Assembly: GCF_917563925.1 (NCBI RefSeq) | Contig: NZ_CAKJTJ010000006.1 | Span: 1 to 64,000 of the forward strand | Reading direction: 5' to 3' | DNA: 64,000 nt | DNA from: Sutcliffiella rhizosphaerae | GTDB lineage: Bacteria; Bacillota; Bacilli; Bacillales; Bacillaceae_I | Shown: positions 53,181 to 61,701 of the stretch, piece by piece | How positions within the stretch are numbered: position 1 is the first letter of the stretch | Layout of the letters: each line of letters starts with the position of its first letter | Translations under genes and position numbers: made by a program | The notes under the pieces: generated by a model | Seen by the model: the letters and a program-made list of their open reading frames with translations, nothing else | Told to the model about the DNA's origin: nothing | Databases searched by the model: none

Positions 53181-54355
53181 ATAAAAAGAGTATATTGTTT
53201 ATCATTGATTCGTTGCATATCGGTGGAGCTGAAAAAAGCCTTGTTTCTTTACTAAATAATATTGATTTTAGTATCTATGACATACATTTAATCATGTTTA
53301 AAAAAGGAGGAGAACTAGAGAATCTTCTTCCCCAATCTGTAAACATTTTAGAAACACCTGGGTATTTCCTTGCAACTAGAAATAACGGAATTAAACAATT
53401 CTTATATACATTTTTCAGATTAAAAACTTCCATTAAATTAAGGTTAAATAAATTTAGAAAAGATCCCTTTCATAGTGAGCAGGTAGTCTATGAATCAATC
53501 AAAACGATATTGAACCCTATAGAAAAAAGGTATGATGTAGCAATAGCGTATAGTCAAGGAATGCCAACATATTTTGTATGCGACAAGGTTAACTCGGGTA
53601 AAAAAATAGCTTGGATTAATACGGATTACAAAAATACTCTTTACAATAAAGACTTGGATTACTCATTTTACCAAAAATTCAATGAGATTATTGCTGTTTC
53701 TGAAAATACAAGGGAATCAGTGGTGCACTCTAAGGAGGAGTATAAAGATAAACTAGACGTAATAAAGGATATTGTAGACCCCGAATTAATAATTAGGATG
53801 TCTAATGAATATTCAGTGAGTGAATTTGAAAAAAGTCACATCAATATCTTAACTGTTGGAAGGCTTGCAACTGTAAAGGGATATGATAAAGCGATTAAAG
53901 TAGCAGCATTATTAAAAGAGGAAGGATATAAATTCAAGTGGGTTGTTGTGGGGGAGGGACCTGAGAGACATAAATTGCAAACTCAAATCAATAAACTTAA
54001 CTTGAATGATCATTTTTTATTGATTGGAGAAAAGCTAAATCCATATGTTTATATGAAAAGTTGCGATATATATGTCCAAACTTCTTTAAAGGAAGGTTTT
54101 GGTTTAACCGTTTCAGAGGCTAAAATTTTAAAAAGACCGATAATATGTACAAACTTTCCAACAGCTAAAGAAATTATTAATCATGAAATTGATGGATTAA
54201 TAGTTGAGCATGATATTCATAGCATATTTAAAGGTGTTAAGAGATGTATTGATGACGACGCGTTTAGAGCAAGAATAGTCAATAATCTTGAAATATCAAA
54301 AAAATACAATACGTTAAACGAGATTGGTCAATTTTATAAAAAAATTAATGGATGA
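53177..54355 (+). CDS. Glycosyltransferase GT4, paralogue 2
   Basis: The 392-residue GT-B protein opens KKSILFIIDSLHIGGAEKSL with the donor motif LKEGFGLTVSEAKILKRPI. Its length and order of features match the GT4 genes on either side. Starts with ATGA. Confidence 0.86.
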   Translation: MNKKSILFIIDSLHIGGAEKSLVSLLNNIDFSIYDIHLIMFKKGGELENLLPQSVNILETPGYFLATRNNGIKQFLYTFFRLKTSIKLRLNKFRKDPFHSEQVVYESIKTILNPIEKRYDVAIAYSQGMPTYFVCDKVNSGKKIAWINTDYKNTLYNKDLDYSFYQKFNEIIAVSENTRESVVHSKEEYKDKLDVIKDIVDPELIIRMSNEYSVSEFEKSHINILTVGRLATVKGYDKAIKVAALLKEEGYKFKWVVVGEGPERHKLQTQINKLNLNDHFLLIGEKLNPYVYMKSCDIYVQTSLKEGFGLTVSEAKILKRPIICTNFPTAKEIINHEIDGLIVEHDIHSIFKGVKRCIDDDAFRARIVNNLEISKKYNTLNEIGQFYKKING

Positions 54356-54371
54356 ATAGAGGTGAGATGAT

Positions 54372-55505
54372 TTGAAAAAAGTATTTGTGGATATTTACTT
54401 ACAATTTAACTTAGGGGATGATTTATTTTTAGATATTTTGGCAAAGAGATTCCCTAATACACGTTTCACTTTAAATTATCTAGGAACTAATTATGATGAG
54501 TTTATTTTAAGTTATGCGAATGTAAATCGGAGAAAGTATACTTTCATTGATAAAGTAGGTCAAAAATTAAAGTTATCTGATAAGATAACCAACTATGATC
54601 AAGTAGCTGAAGAGCATGATGCTTTACTATTTATTGGAGGCTCTATTTTTAGAGAAGAGGACTATCACCCAGCACTATATAAGGATAGGGTAAAGATAGT
54701 AAAAGCATTTAAAGAAAAAAAGAGATCTGTTTTTGTACTTGGTGCAAACTTTGGACCATTTACATCACAAAAGTTCTTAAACGAGTATAAAGCTTTTTTT
54801 GCACTATGTGATGATGTGTGTTTCAGAGATTACTATTCAGTAAATCTATTTAGAGGTTTAAATAATATACGATATGCTCCAGATATCGTATTTCAGTTGG
54901 ATACTACGGAATATGATCCAATTAAGACCACAGATAAAGTAGGTATTTCAATCATTGATGTTAGGCACAAACGTGGCTTGGCTAACTATTATTTTGATTA
55001 TGTTAACAGTACCGTTTTGGCCATTGAGAAGTTTACAAATGAGGGAAATGAGTGTTGCTTAATGTCATTTTGTGAGGCGGAAGGTGACACTACTGTAATG
55101 AAAGAAGTATATGAAATGCTGAGTGAAAAAGCGAAAAAAAAGACTAGTATTTTTGAATACAAAGGCGAATTAAAACAGGCGATACGTCAAATAGCTTCTA
55201 TGAAAATGATCATTGCAGCAAGGTTTCACGCCAATATTTTAGGTTTTGTCTTAGGTAAAGGTGTCCTACCGGTAATTTACAATGAGAAAACAACTAATGT
55301 CCTTAAAGACTTAGAAATAGAGGATATCTCAATTACATTTAAAAAAATAGACGATCAACATAGAAATGATGACCTCTTAAAGAGTGCGTATTCCAACTTT
55401 CCAAAAAATTTAGATACAATAAAAAAGGAATCAGTAAAACACTTTGAAGAGCTTGAGTATTTATTAGAGCCTTCGTTAAAAAGGAATTCAATAAAAGTTG
55501 TTTAA
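54372..55505 (+). CDS. Polysaccharide pyruvyl transferase family protein
   Basis: The 377-residue protein has the PF04230-type features: NLGDDLFLDIL at the start, LFIGGSIFREED, VLGANFGPF, and ARFHANILGFVLGKGVLPV near the C-terminus. It would add pyruvate ketals, giving the polymer negative charge, like EpsI or EpsO. TTG start with GAGGTGAG upstream. Confidence 0.9.
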   Translation: MKKVFVDIYLQFNLGDDLFLDILAKRFPNTRFTLNYLGTNYDEFILSYANVNRRKYTFIDKVGQKLKLSDKITNYDQVAEEHDALLFIGGSIFREEDYHPALYKDRVKIVKAFKEKKRSVFVLGANFGPFTSQKFLNEYKAFFALCDDVCFRDYYSVNLFRGLNNIRYAPDIVFQLDTTEYDPIKTTDKVGISIIDVRHKRGLANYYFDYVNSTVLAIEKFTNEGNECCLMSFCEAEGDTTVMKEVYEMLSEKAKKKTSIFEYKGELKQAIRQIASMKMIIAARFHANILGFVLGKGVLPVIYNEKTTNVLKDLEIEDISITFKKIDDQHRNDDLLKSAYSNFPKNLDTIKKESVKHFEELEYLLEPSLKRNSIKVV

Positions 55506-55531
55506 AATTGAATAATCTTAAGAAAGCGTTG

Positions 55532-56716
55532 ATGTCAATGAAAAAGAAAATCCTCTTTATGATGATAAATATGAATATTGGTGGAACGGAAAAAGCGTTG
55601 CTCAATATGATTAATGAAATGCCAAGAGAACAATACGATATTACGATTTTAATGTTGGAGAAATATGGAGGTTTTTTAGATTCTATTCCTAAATGGGTAC
55701 ATGTTAAGTATTTAGAAGAGTATAGGGAAAATAAAGGGATTCTCAATAATCCTCCCCGCGAGACTATCCGTACCACTCTAAAAAGTATTAAATTGGCAAA
55801 AGCACTAAACTTATTCTATTTATTTATACTTTCCAAAATCACAAAAGAGAGAAGTGCGTTATTTAAATATTTGCTTAAAAGTTATCCCATTGAACCAACA
55901 GAATACGATATAGCTATAGCTTATGCAGGTCCAATAGACTTCATAAGCTTTTTTGTTTTAGAAAAAATCAAAGCTAAAAAAAAGATTCAGTGGATTCATT
56001 TTGATATTACCAAAATAGGTTTTAATATTCATTTTGCTTCGAAGTTTTATAGAAAATTTGACCAGATTTCAGTTGTTTCTAAAGAAGCAAAAGAAAAGTT
56101 TGTGAAGTTGTTACCTGAAATAGAGCAAAAAACCATTGTTTTTAAGAATATAATTTCTGTAAATGAAATAAAAAGATTAGCTACAGATGGAGAAGGTTTT
56201 AATGATGCTTTTAATGGAATCAGGATTTTAACCGTAGGTCGACTAACAAAAGAAAAAGGTCAAGACCTAATCATATCAGTGTTAGCAAAATTAATAAAGG
56301 AAGGATATAAGATTAAGTGGTATTTAATTGGAGAAGGTGGGAGAAGAAAAGAGTATGAGAAATTAATACAGCAGAATAACTTAGAAAATGACCTCATTCT
56401 AATGGGGAACAAACATAACCCTTATCCTTTTATGAAGCAATGTGATATATATGTGCAACCCTCTAGACATGAGGGGCACTGTATTACATTAGCTGAAGCA
56501 AAGTGTTTTGAAATTCCAATAATCAGTACTAATTTCCCTGCAGCATTCGGTCATATAACACATAACCATAATGGATTAATTGTTAATTTTGAAGAAGAAC
56601 AGATGCATAACGCGATAAAGAGCGTTATTCTTAACGAAAATCTTAGAGAGAAAATAAAAAAAAATCATGTTTCTCAAGAGAAGGATGACAAAAGAGATTT
56701 TTGGCATGCTTTATAA
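55532..56716 (+). CDS. Glycosyltransferase GT4, paralogue 3
   Basis: The 394-residue GT-B protein opens KKKILFMMINMNIGGTEKAL and has RHEGHCITLAEAKCFEIPI. ATG at 55532 (weak AAGAAAG) is preferred to TTG at 55508; ATG at 55538 is also possible. The end (DKRDFWHAL) is shorter than in its paralogues. Confidence 0.82.
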   Translation: MSMKKKILFMMINMNIGGTEKALLNMINEMPREQYDITILMLEKYGGFLDSIPKWVHVKYLEEYRENKGILNNPPRETIRTTLKSIKLAKALNLFYLFILSKITKERSALFKYLLKSYPIEPTEYDIAIAYAGPIDFISFFVLEKIKAKKKIQWIHFDITKIGFNIHFASKFYRKFDQISVVSKEAKEKFVKLLPEIEQKTIVFKNIISVNEIKRLATDGEGFNDAFNGIRILTVGRLTKEKGQDLIISVLAKLIKEGYKIKWYLIGEGGRRKEYEKLIQQNNLENDLILMGNKHNPYPFMKQCDIYVQPSRHEGHCITLAEAKCFEIPIISTNFPAAFGHITHNHNGLIVNFEEEQMHNAIKSVILNENLREKIKKNHVSQEKDDKRDFWHAL

Positions 56717-56877
56717 GTGTTAAATTTAAAAATCAAGATGCTGAGAAAAGATAATATTATCAGTATTACTACTATTCATTTATTGGGTTATTAGATATAT
56801 TCACAGCTTTATAAAAAACTTTAAACTACACAATATGGAAATTAGGAATTATTAATTTTAAAAAGGTGTGAAATTCA

Positions 56878-58680
56878 ATGATCGTTAGTATAAATAAATT
56901 AAAAACGTTCTTTAACAAGAAAGAAAAGCAAAAACTTACTCTATTATTCTTTATGATGGTAATAGCTGCCGTGTTAGAAACCATAGGAATCGGTATGATT
57001 GTACCCCTTGTTGGAATTGTTACTAACCCTAGTGTCATCAAAGAGCATTATTTACTAATTTACATTTATGAATTGTTTAATTTTTCTTCAACTTCAGCTT
57101 TCATGGTGTTTTCTGTACTAGCCCTATTATCCATTTTTATATTGAAAAATATGTATTTATTATTATTCAATTATATTCAATATAAAGTTATATTAAATCA
57201 ACAAGTAAAACTACAAGGTCAATTATTTAAAAAATACCTAACAAGGCCATATATTTTCCACTTAAATAGAAATACATCTACACTTTTAAGAAATGTTAAT
57301 GAAGAAGTTGCAAGAGTTTGCCAAGGAATAGTACTGTCAGCTTTTCAGTTGCTATCTGAAATATTAATTATTTTGTTTATCTTTATATTATTAATTGTTA
57401 CTTCTCCAATTGCTACAATCACTGCTTCTTTTTTACTAGGAGGTAGTGTATTTATCTTCTTCAGAGTGTTCAGAAATAAAATTTCCAGCTTAGGGAAAGA
57501 ACTACAGAGTGTTAATGGTACACTCATTAAATGGGTAAATCAAGGATTAGGTGCTAATAAGGAAATAAAGGTATTAGGAAAAGAGAATTTTTTTATAAAC
57601 TCTTATACCAATCAAAGTCTTATTAAAATTAGGAATAGTCGCTATATAAAAATATTAGAAGTAGTACCAAGGCTATTTATTGAGACGTTACTTGTATCTG
57701 TAGTATTAATAACCATGTTAATAATCATATTTCAAGGAACTAATACTACCCAACTTGTATCAACAATGGCCTTATTTGCTATGGCGGCTTTTAGAATAAT
57801 GCCTTCAATAAATCGTGTAGTTGCTTTGATTACCAATATAAAATACAGCAAACCTGCATTGGATGTGGTATATGAGGATTTATTTTTGAACAAAGATTCA
57901 ATAACTGAAAGTGGGAGCAATGGTACTTTATCATCCTTTAAATTAAGTCAAAGAACGTTTAATCAGTCAATTGAGTTGGAGAACGTATTTTTCAAATATC
58001 CTAATCAAAAAAATTATTCTATAAAAAATGTCTCACTTACAATTCCTACTGGAAAGTCTGTGGCCATCATTGGAGAATCAGGATCTGGTAAGACTACAAT
58101 TGTTGATATTATGTTAGGGCTGCTATTACCTGAAAAAGGTAAAGTAATTGTCGATGGAGTGGATTTACATAATCAGATATCATTATGGCAGAAAAAAATT
58201 GGGTATATTCCTCAGACTATCTTTTTATCGGATGACTCCATACGAAATAACATTGCTTTTGGTGTTGACACGATAAATATCAATGATGACCAGGTTTGGA
58301 AAGCACTTGAACAAGCTCAATTAAAAGACTTCGTGCTAAGCCTTCCAGAAAAATTAGATACTTCAGTAGGAGAAAGAGGCGTAAGACTTTCAGGAGGACA
58401 AAGGCAACGTATAGGTATAGCACGTGCGTTGTATCATAATCCTGAAATTTTGTTTATGGATGAGGCAACTTCTGCTCTTGACAATGAAACAGAAATGGAA
58501 GTTATGAAAGCCATTGACAATTTGAAAGGGCAAAAGACTTTAATTATTATCGCACATAGATTAAGTACAATTTCAAATTGTGATATTGTTTTTAAATTGA
58601 AACAGGCACAAATAGTAGAGGTAGAATATCAGAATAATAGTTCAATTCCTAGACTATTAGGAAATATGGGAGTGAATTAA
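56878..58680 (+). CDS. ABC transporter, PglK/MsbA-like flippase
   Basis: The 600-residue half-transporter has about six membrane segments (residues 18-310) and an ATPase domain: Walker A GESGSGKTT at about 399, signature LSGGQRQR at about 504, Walker B ILFMDEATSALD at about 524 and IIAHRLST. It closes the eps operon and is likely the lipid-linked oligosaccharide flippase, since no Wzx/EpsK-type gene is present in the window. AAAGGTGTG precedes the ATG. Peptide export cannot be excluded. Confidence 0.9.
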   Translation: MIVSINKLKTFFNKKEKQKLTLLFFMMVIAAVLETIGIGMIVPLVGIVTNPSVIKEHYLLIYIYELFNFSSTSAFMVFSVLALLSIFILKNMYLLLFNYIQYKVILNQQVKLQGQLFKKYLTRPYIFHLNRNTSTLLRNVNEEVARVCQGIVLSAFQLLSEILIILFIFILLIVTSPIATITASFLLGGSVFIFFRVFRNKISSLGKELQSVNGTLIKWVNQGLGANKEIKVLGKENFFINSYTNQSLIKIRNSRYIKILEVVPRLFIETLLVSVVLITMLIIIFQGTNTTQLVSTMALFAMAAFRIMPSINRVVALITNIKYSKPALDVVYEDLFLNKDSITESGSNGTLSSFKLSQRTFNQSIELENVFFKYPNQKNYSIKNVSLTIPTGKSVAIIGESGSGKTTIVDIMLGLLLPEKGKVIVDGVDLHNQISLWQKKIGYIPQTIFLSDDSIRNNIAFGVDTININDDQVWKALEQAQLKDFVLSLPEKLDTSVGERGVRLSGGQRQRIGIARALYHNPEILFMDEATSALDNETEMEVMKAIDNLKGQKTLIIIAHRLSTISNCDIVFKLKQAQIVEVEYQNNSSIPRLLGNMGVN

Positions 58681-58758
58681 TAACTAATGTTATTCCATTA
58701 TTATGTGAGTAAAATTAATTGGTGAATTTTCAGCTTTAGTTAGGAAATTAGAAGAAAT

Positions 58759-58802
58759 AAAAGCAGACGGGTAAAAATGTATTTTTCCGTCCAGCTTTTT
58801 AT
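58759..58802. terminator. Bidirectional terminator between eps and the beta-helix gene
   Basis: AGCAGACGGGTAAAAAT and ATTTTTCCGTCCAGCT form a stem with A and T runs on both sides, so it can stop transcription in both directions. Confidence 0.85.
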
Positions 58803-58818
58803 TTTGAAAAACTAAATT

Positions 58819-61491
58819 TTATACATTATTTCCATTTGCATCTCCCCATATTGCAGAAATGCCTTTACACACCCAAAGTATATTTCCATCTTTGGTAGTG
58901 CTTCCTACAATGGGAGAGAATGAAGGTTTAGTATTATCCGACTTTCCTTCAATTTGACACTCATACACATTGCCATTCTCAAGAACTAAATGTCCTACTC
59001 TATATGTTGTATTTCTTGCTGATAATTCTCTACAATAAAAACCACTTTCTTCCTTTTTGATAAAAATAGGCTTGCTAATGGTTGTATCATAGTATTCTAA
59101 TCCATCCGTTAAATATCTTTGTGGACGGTAGTCAGTTGGACCTTTTGAGTGGGTGTCACCTACCTTGAGTAAAGGCTTGGAAATGTTAATATAAGAGTTA
59201 TTTACAAAAACAGTAGGTTCAGTTTGTAATTTCCAATCAAAATTTAATGCTCTAACATTTGATGATAGTGCTGAAAAATGATTATCTTTAAACAAACAAT
59301 AACCTCTATTAAAACCACTCGACGAAAAGAAAGATCCCAATAAAGCGTTTGGTGCAAAGAGACTGCAATTTTGAACGATAAATAATTTAGCAGCTGTTAA
59401 ACTAATAAAGTCAAGCGTAGTTCCAGTATGTTTTACTTTACTATTAATGATTTTTAGCTTGGAATCAGGACTATTAAAAGTGATGAACCTTTCACTTAAG
59501 GTAAAATCACATTCATCAAAGACCATTTCCTTCTCATTGGCAGATACTACTGTCGTCATTAGTGAAGGGAATTTTATAATGCAATTTATAAATTTTAGAA
59601 AGTAGGACCCATTAAAAATAGGATTAATTAATGTTGAATCTTGAATAATACTATCCTCTTTAGCAATAATAGAGGCTCCATTTGTTTCCCTACCAGAAAT
59701 GGTTATATTTTTTATTATGCATTCATGGTGAAAGCTAGAAATTGAGCCATTTCTATATTTATTACTATTATTATGGAAACTAGAATTACTAAGATTAATA
59801 GTGTAAGGCTCTGATTGATTCATCACTATACTTGAATTATGAAAAATACATGATGTAATGATGATATTTTTTCCTCTGTTATTACTACCAAACGAATATA
59901 GTGAGTCGTTACAAGTATTATTTGCGAAAACAACATCACTTGCAGTAATACTGCAACCAGCTTTTATAAAATGATTATCATTAATGGACCAGTATTTCCC
60001 ACTGCCACCACAATTAGATTGGAATGAATTATTTGCTACTGAGACGTAATATGTTCCTACAAAAATAACATCATTGATACCGTGGCCATAAAACCTGTTC
60101 CCATGAATAAATATGTGTTGATTTGTTCTATAACCATCCTCAATATCAATTCCAGCACCAACGTACCCCGTATTATGATGAATAAGGTTGTCTTTTATGA
60201 AAAAAAATCTAGTACCAGCACCCACTATACCGATTCGTCTATTATTCATCACTTCACAATTTTCGATTGTGATGAATTCAGGTCTTGGTTCTGCACGGAC
60301 TTCAAAAGCAATATCGGTAGTAGTTGTTTGATGAAGAACGATATGCATTGTTTTGGCCCCATTAGGGCGCTCAATATCCTCGTACCAAGTTTTATTCTCT
60401 TGAAGTTGAATAAATGTACCGTCTGCATCATAGAAAAACAAATCAAAAATATCAGTGTGTATGCCTCTTAATGCACCATATCCATTTCCAGTTAACATAA
60501 ATTTGTTACCATTATTTGTAACCCTAACGTGACTCACATCATAAGGGGTTATTGTTCTTATTCTGGCAGCTGAACTTTCCTTATTTCCTGAACTTTTATT
60601 AATAGCACCAACTTCAAAATTCGACTGTGTAGGATATAGCCATACATCATAGTTACCTTCTCCGATATATCCATCACCTATAGCGTTTCTTAGTATACAA
60701 TTGCGTATTTGGATAAACTTACAATGCCCCTTTAAAGAAATGCAATGCCCCCATTCATGGGTACCCCCTGGGGAAAAGTCGTGTTCATCGCGATCACCTA
60801 TAAACTCCCCATTTGATATAACTATGTGGTGTGCTTTTTTTGTTGAATCAGCTGACCCAATGGATAATATGGAGTAGTTTTCTTGATTGTTTGGTTCCAT
60901 AAACATTTTCGAGCCGCCAAAGTCATAGTGGGTATTATTTTGAGGGCGAATACTTTTGGAATGAGAAATTAAGTATTCTCCTTTAGGGAATACGATATTA
61001 CGGTATCCGTTTTCTGCTGCCCATAAGAAGGCATTATTTATGCCATCAACTGTTTCTAAAGAATTAGTTTTGTCATTTCGAATTCCCCATCTCTGCAGTT
61101 CAATTAAATAAGAACCACTTAAACTACTACTGGTAGCGGCTACAGTGTTAGTAGGTTCAGGTTTAGAAGAGGCATTTAAAGTTTCTAACTTTAAATCTTT
61201 CAAGGGGCTAGGTTGTGAAGCTTGACCTTGTAAGTCAGTACCATTTCCATTTCTTTCATTTTCATTTATTTTCGCTTGAAATTCATTTATAGCAGAGACA
61301 ATGTTTGTTTTATTTTGTGTAGTTAAGTTAGAAAGTTGTCCAATTGTTGTAACATCTAATATTTGAATATTCCCATGATCTCCTGAACCAATAAAAAGTT
61401 CATTTGTATCAGTACATAATCCGAATTCCCCGGTTTCCAGTACAGGTAATTCAGCTTTTAAACAACTAAATATTTGAAACCGATTTGCCAT
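58819..61491 (-). CDS. Phage-tailspike-like right-handed beta-helix protein
   Basis: The 890-residue protein has no signal peptide. Residues about 1-50 (LPVLETGEFGLCTDTNELFIGSG) look like the N-terminal module of phage tail fibres and hyaluronidases. A coiled-coil-like linker follows (residues 60-85). Residues about 130-780 form a pectate-lyase-type beta-helix (GINNAFLWAAENGYRNIVFP, then many N-rich rungs). The end (YRVGHLVLENGNVYECQ, GNILWVCKG) resembles a carbohydrate-binding module of tail proteins. ATG at 61491 has GGTGGG upstream. It faces the eps operon and could degrade or bind its polymer. Confidence 0.8.
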   Translation of the reverse strand: MANRFQIFSCLKAELPVLETGEFGLCTDTNELFIGSGDHGNIQILDVTTIGQLSNLTTQNKTNIVSAINEFQAKINENERNGNGTDLQGQASQPSPLKDLKLETLNASSKPEPTNTVAATSSSLSGSYLIELQRWGIRNDKTNSLETVDGINNAFLWAAENGYRNIVFPKGEYLISHSKSIRPQNNTHYDFGGSKMFMEPNNQENYSILSIGSADSTKKAHHIVISNGEFIGDRDEHDFSPGGTHEWGHCISLKGHCKFIQIRNCILRNAIGDGYIGEGNYDVWLYPTQSNFEVGAINKSSGNKESSAARIRTITPYDVSHVRVTNNGNKFMLTGNGYGALRGIHTDIFDLFFYDADGTFIQLQENKTWYEDIERPNGAKTMHIVLHQTTTTDIAFEVRAEPRPEFITIENCEVMNNRRIGIVGAGTRFFFIKDNLIHHNTGYVGAGIDIEDGYRTNQHIFIHGNRFYGHGINDVIFVGTYYVSVANNSFQSNCGGSGKYWSINDNHFIKAGCSITASDVVFANNTCNDSLYSFGSNNRGKNIIITSCIFHNSSIVMNQSEPYTINLSNSSFHNNSNKYRNGSISSFHHECIIKNITISGRETNGASIIAKEDSIIQDSTLINPIFNGSYFLKFINCIIKFPSLMTTVVSANEKEMVFDECDFTLSERFITFNSPDSKLKIINSKVKHTGTTLDFISLTAAKLFIVQNCSLFAPNALLGSFFSSSGFNRGYCLFKDNHFSALSSNVRALNFDWKLQTEPTVFVNNSYINISKPLLKVGDTHSKGPTDYRPQRYLTDGLEYYDTTISKPIFIKKEESGFYCRELSARNTTYRVGHLVLENGNVYECQIEGKSDNTKPSFSPIVGSTTKDGNILWVCKGISAIWGDANGNNV

Positions 61492-61610
61492 ATTCAACCC
61501 ACCGTTGTAAATAGTTTTATTATATTTAATTCATTGGATAGGAAAAGTGATTGTACATATAGGTAAAAATCTTCTATTAAAATATGATTACGTATCCGTA
61601 AGAAATTACA

Positions 61611-61666
61611 TTGACGAAAGCCAATAAATAAAGTAAGATGTTATCAAGTTGTTCTTTATTAAGAAC
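61611..61666 (+). promoter_or_regulatory. Promoter and SinR-like palindrome upstream of the lasso cyclase
   Basis: TTGACG (61611-61616), 17 bp, TAAGAT (61634-61639), then GTTCTTTATTAAGAAC (61651-61666), a near-perfect 16-bp palindrome right after the expected transcription start. A bound SinR-type protein would block initiation or elongation. The stretch 61498-61610 has no other recognisable element. Confidence 0.75.
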
Positions 61667-61701
61667 TTAAAAGTTATAAAATAAATATTTAGGAGAACAA
61701 T

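Noticed and set aside
58819..61491. A prophage
   Set aside because: Only one tail-like gene is present; no capsid, portal, integrase or lysis genes lie next to it.
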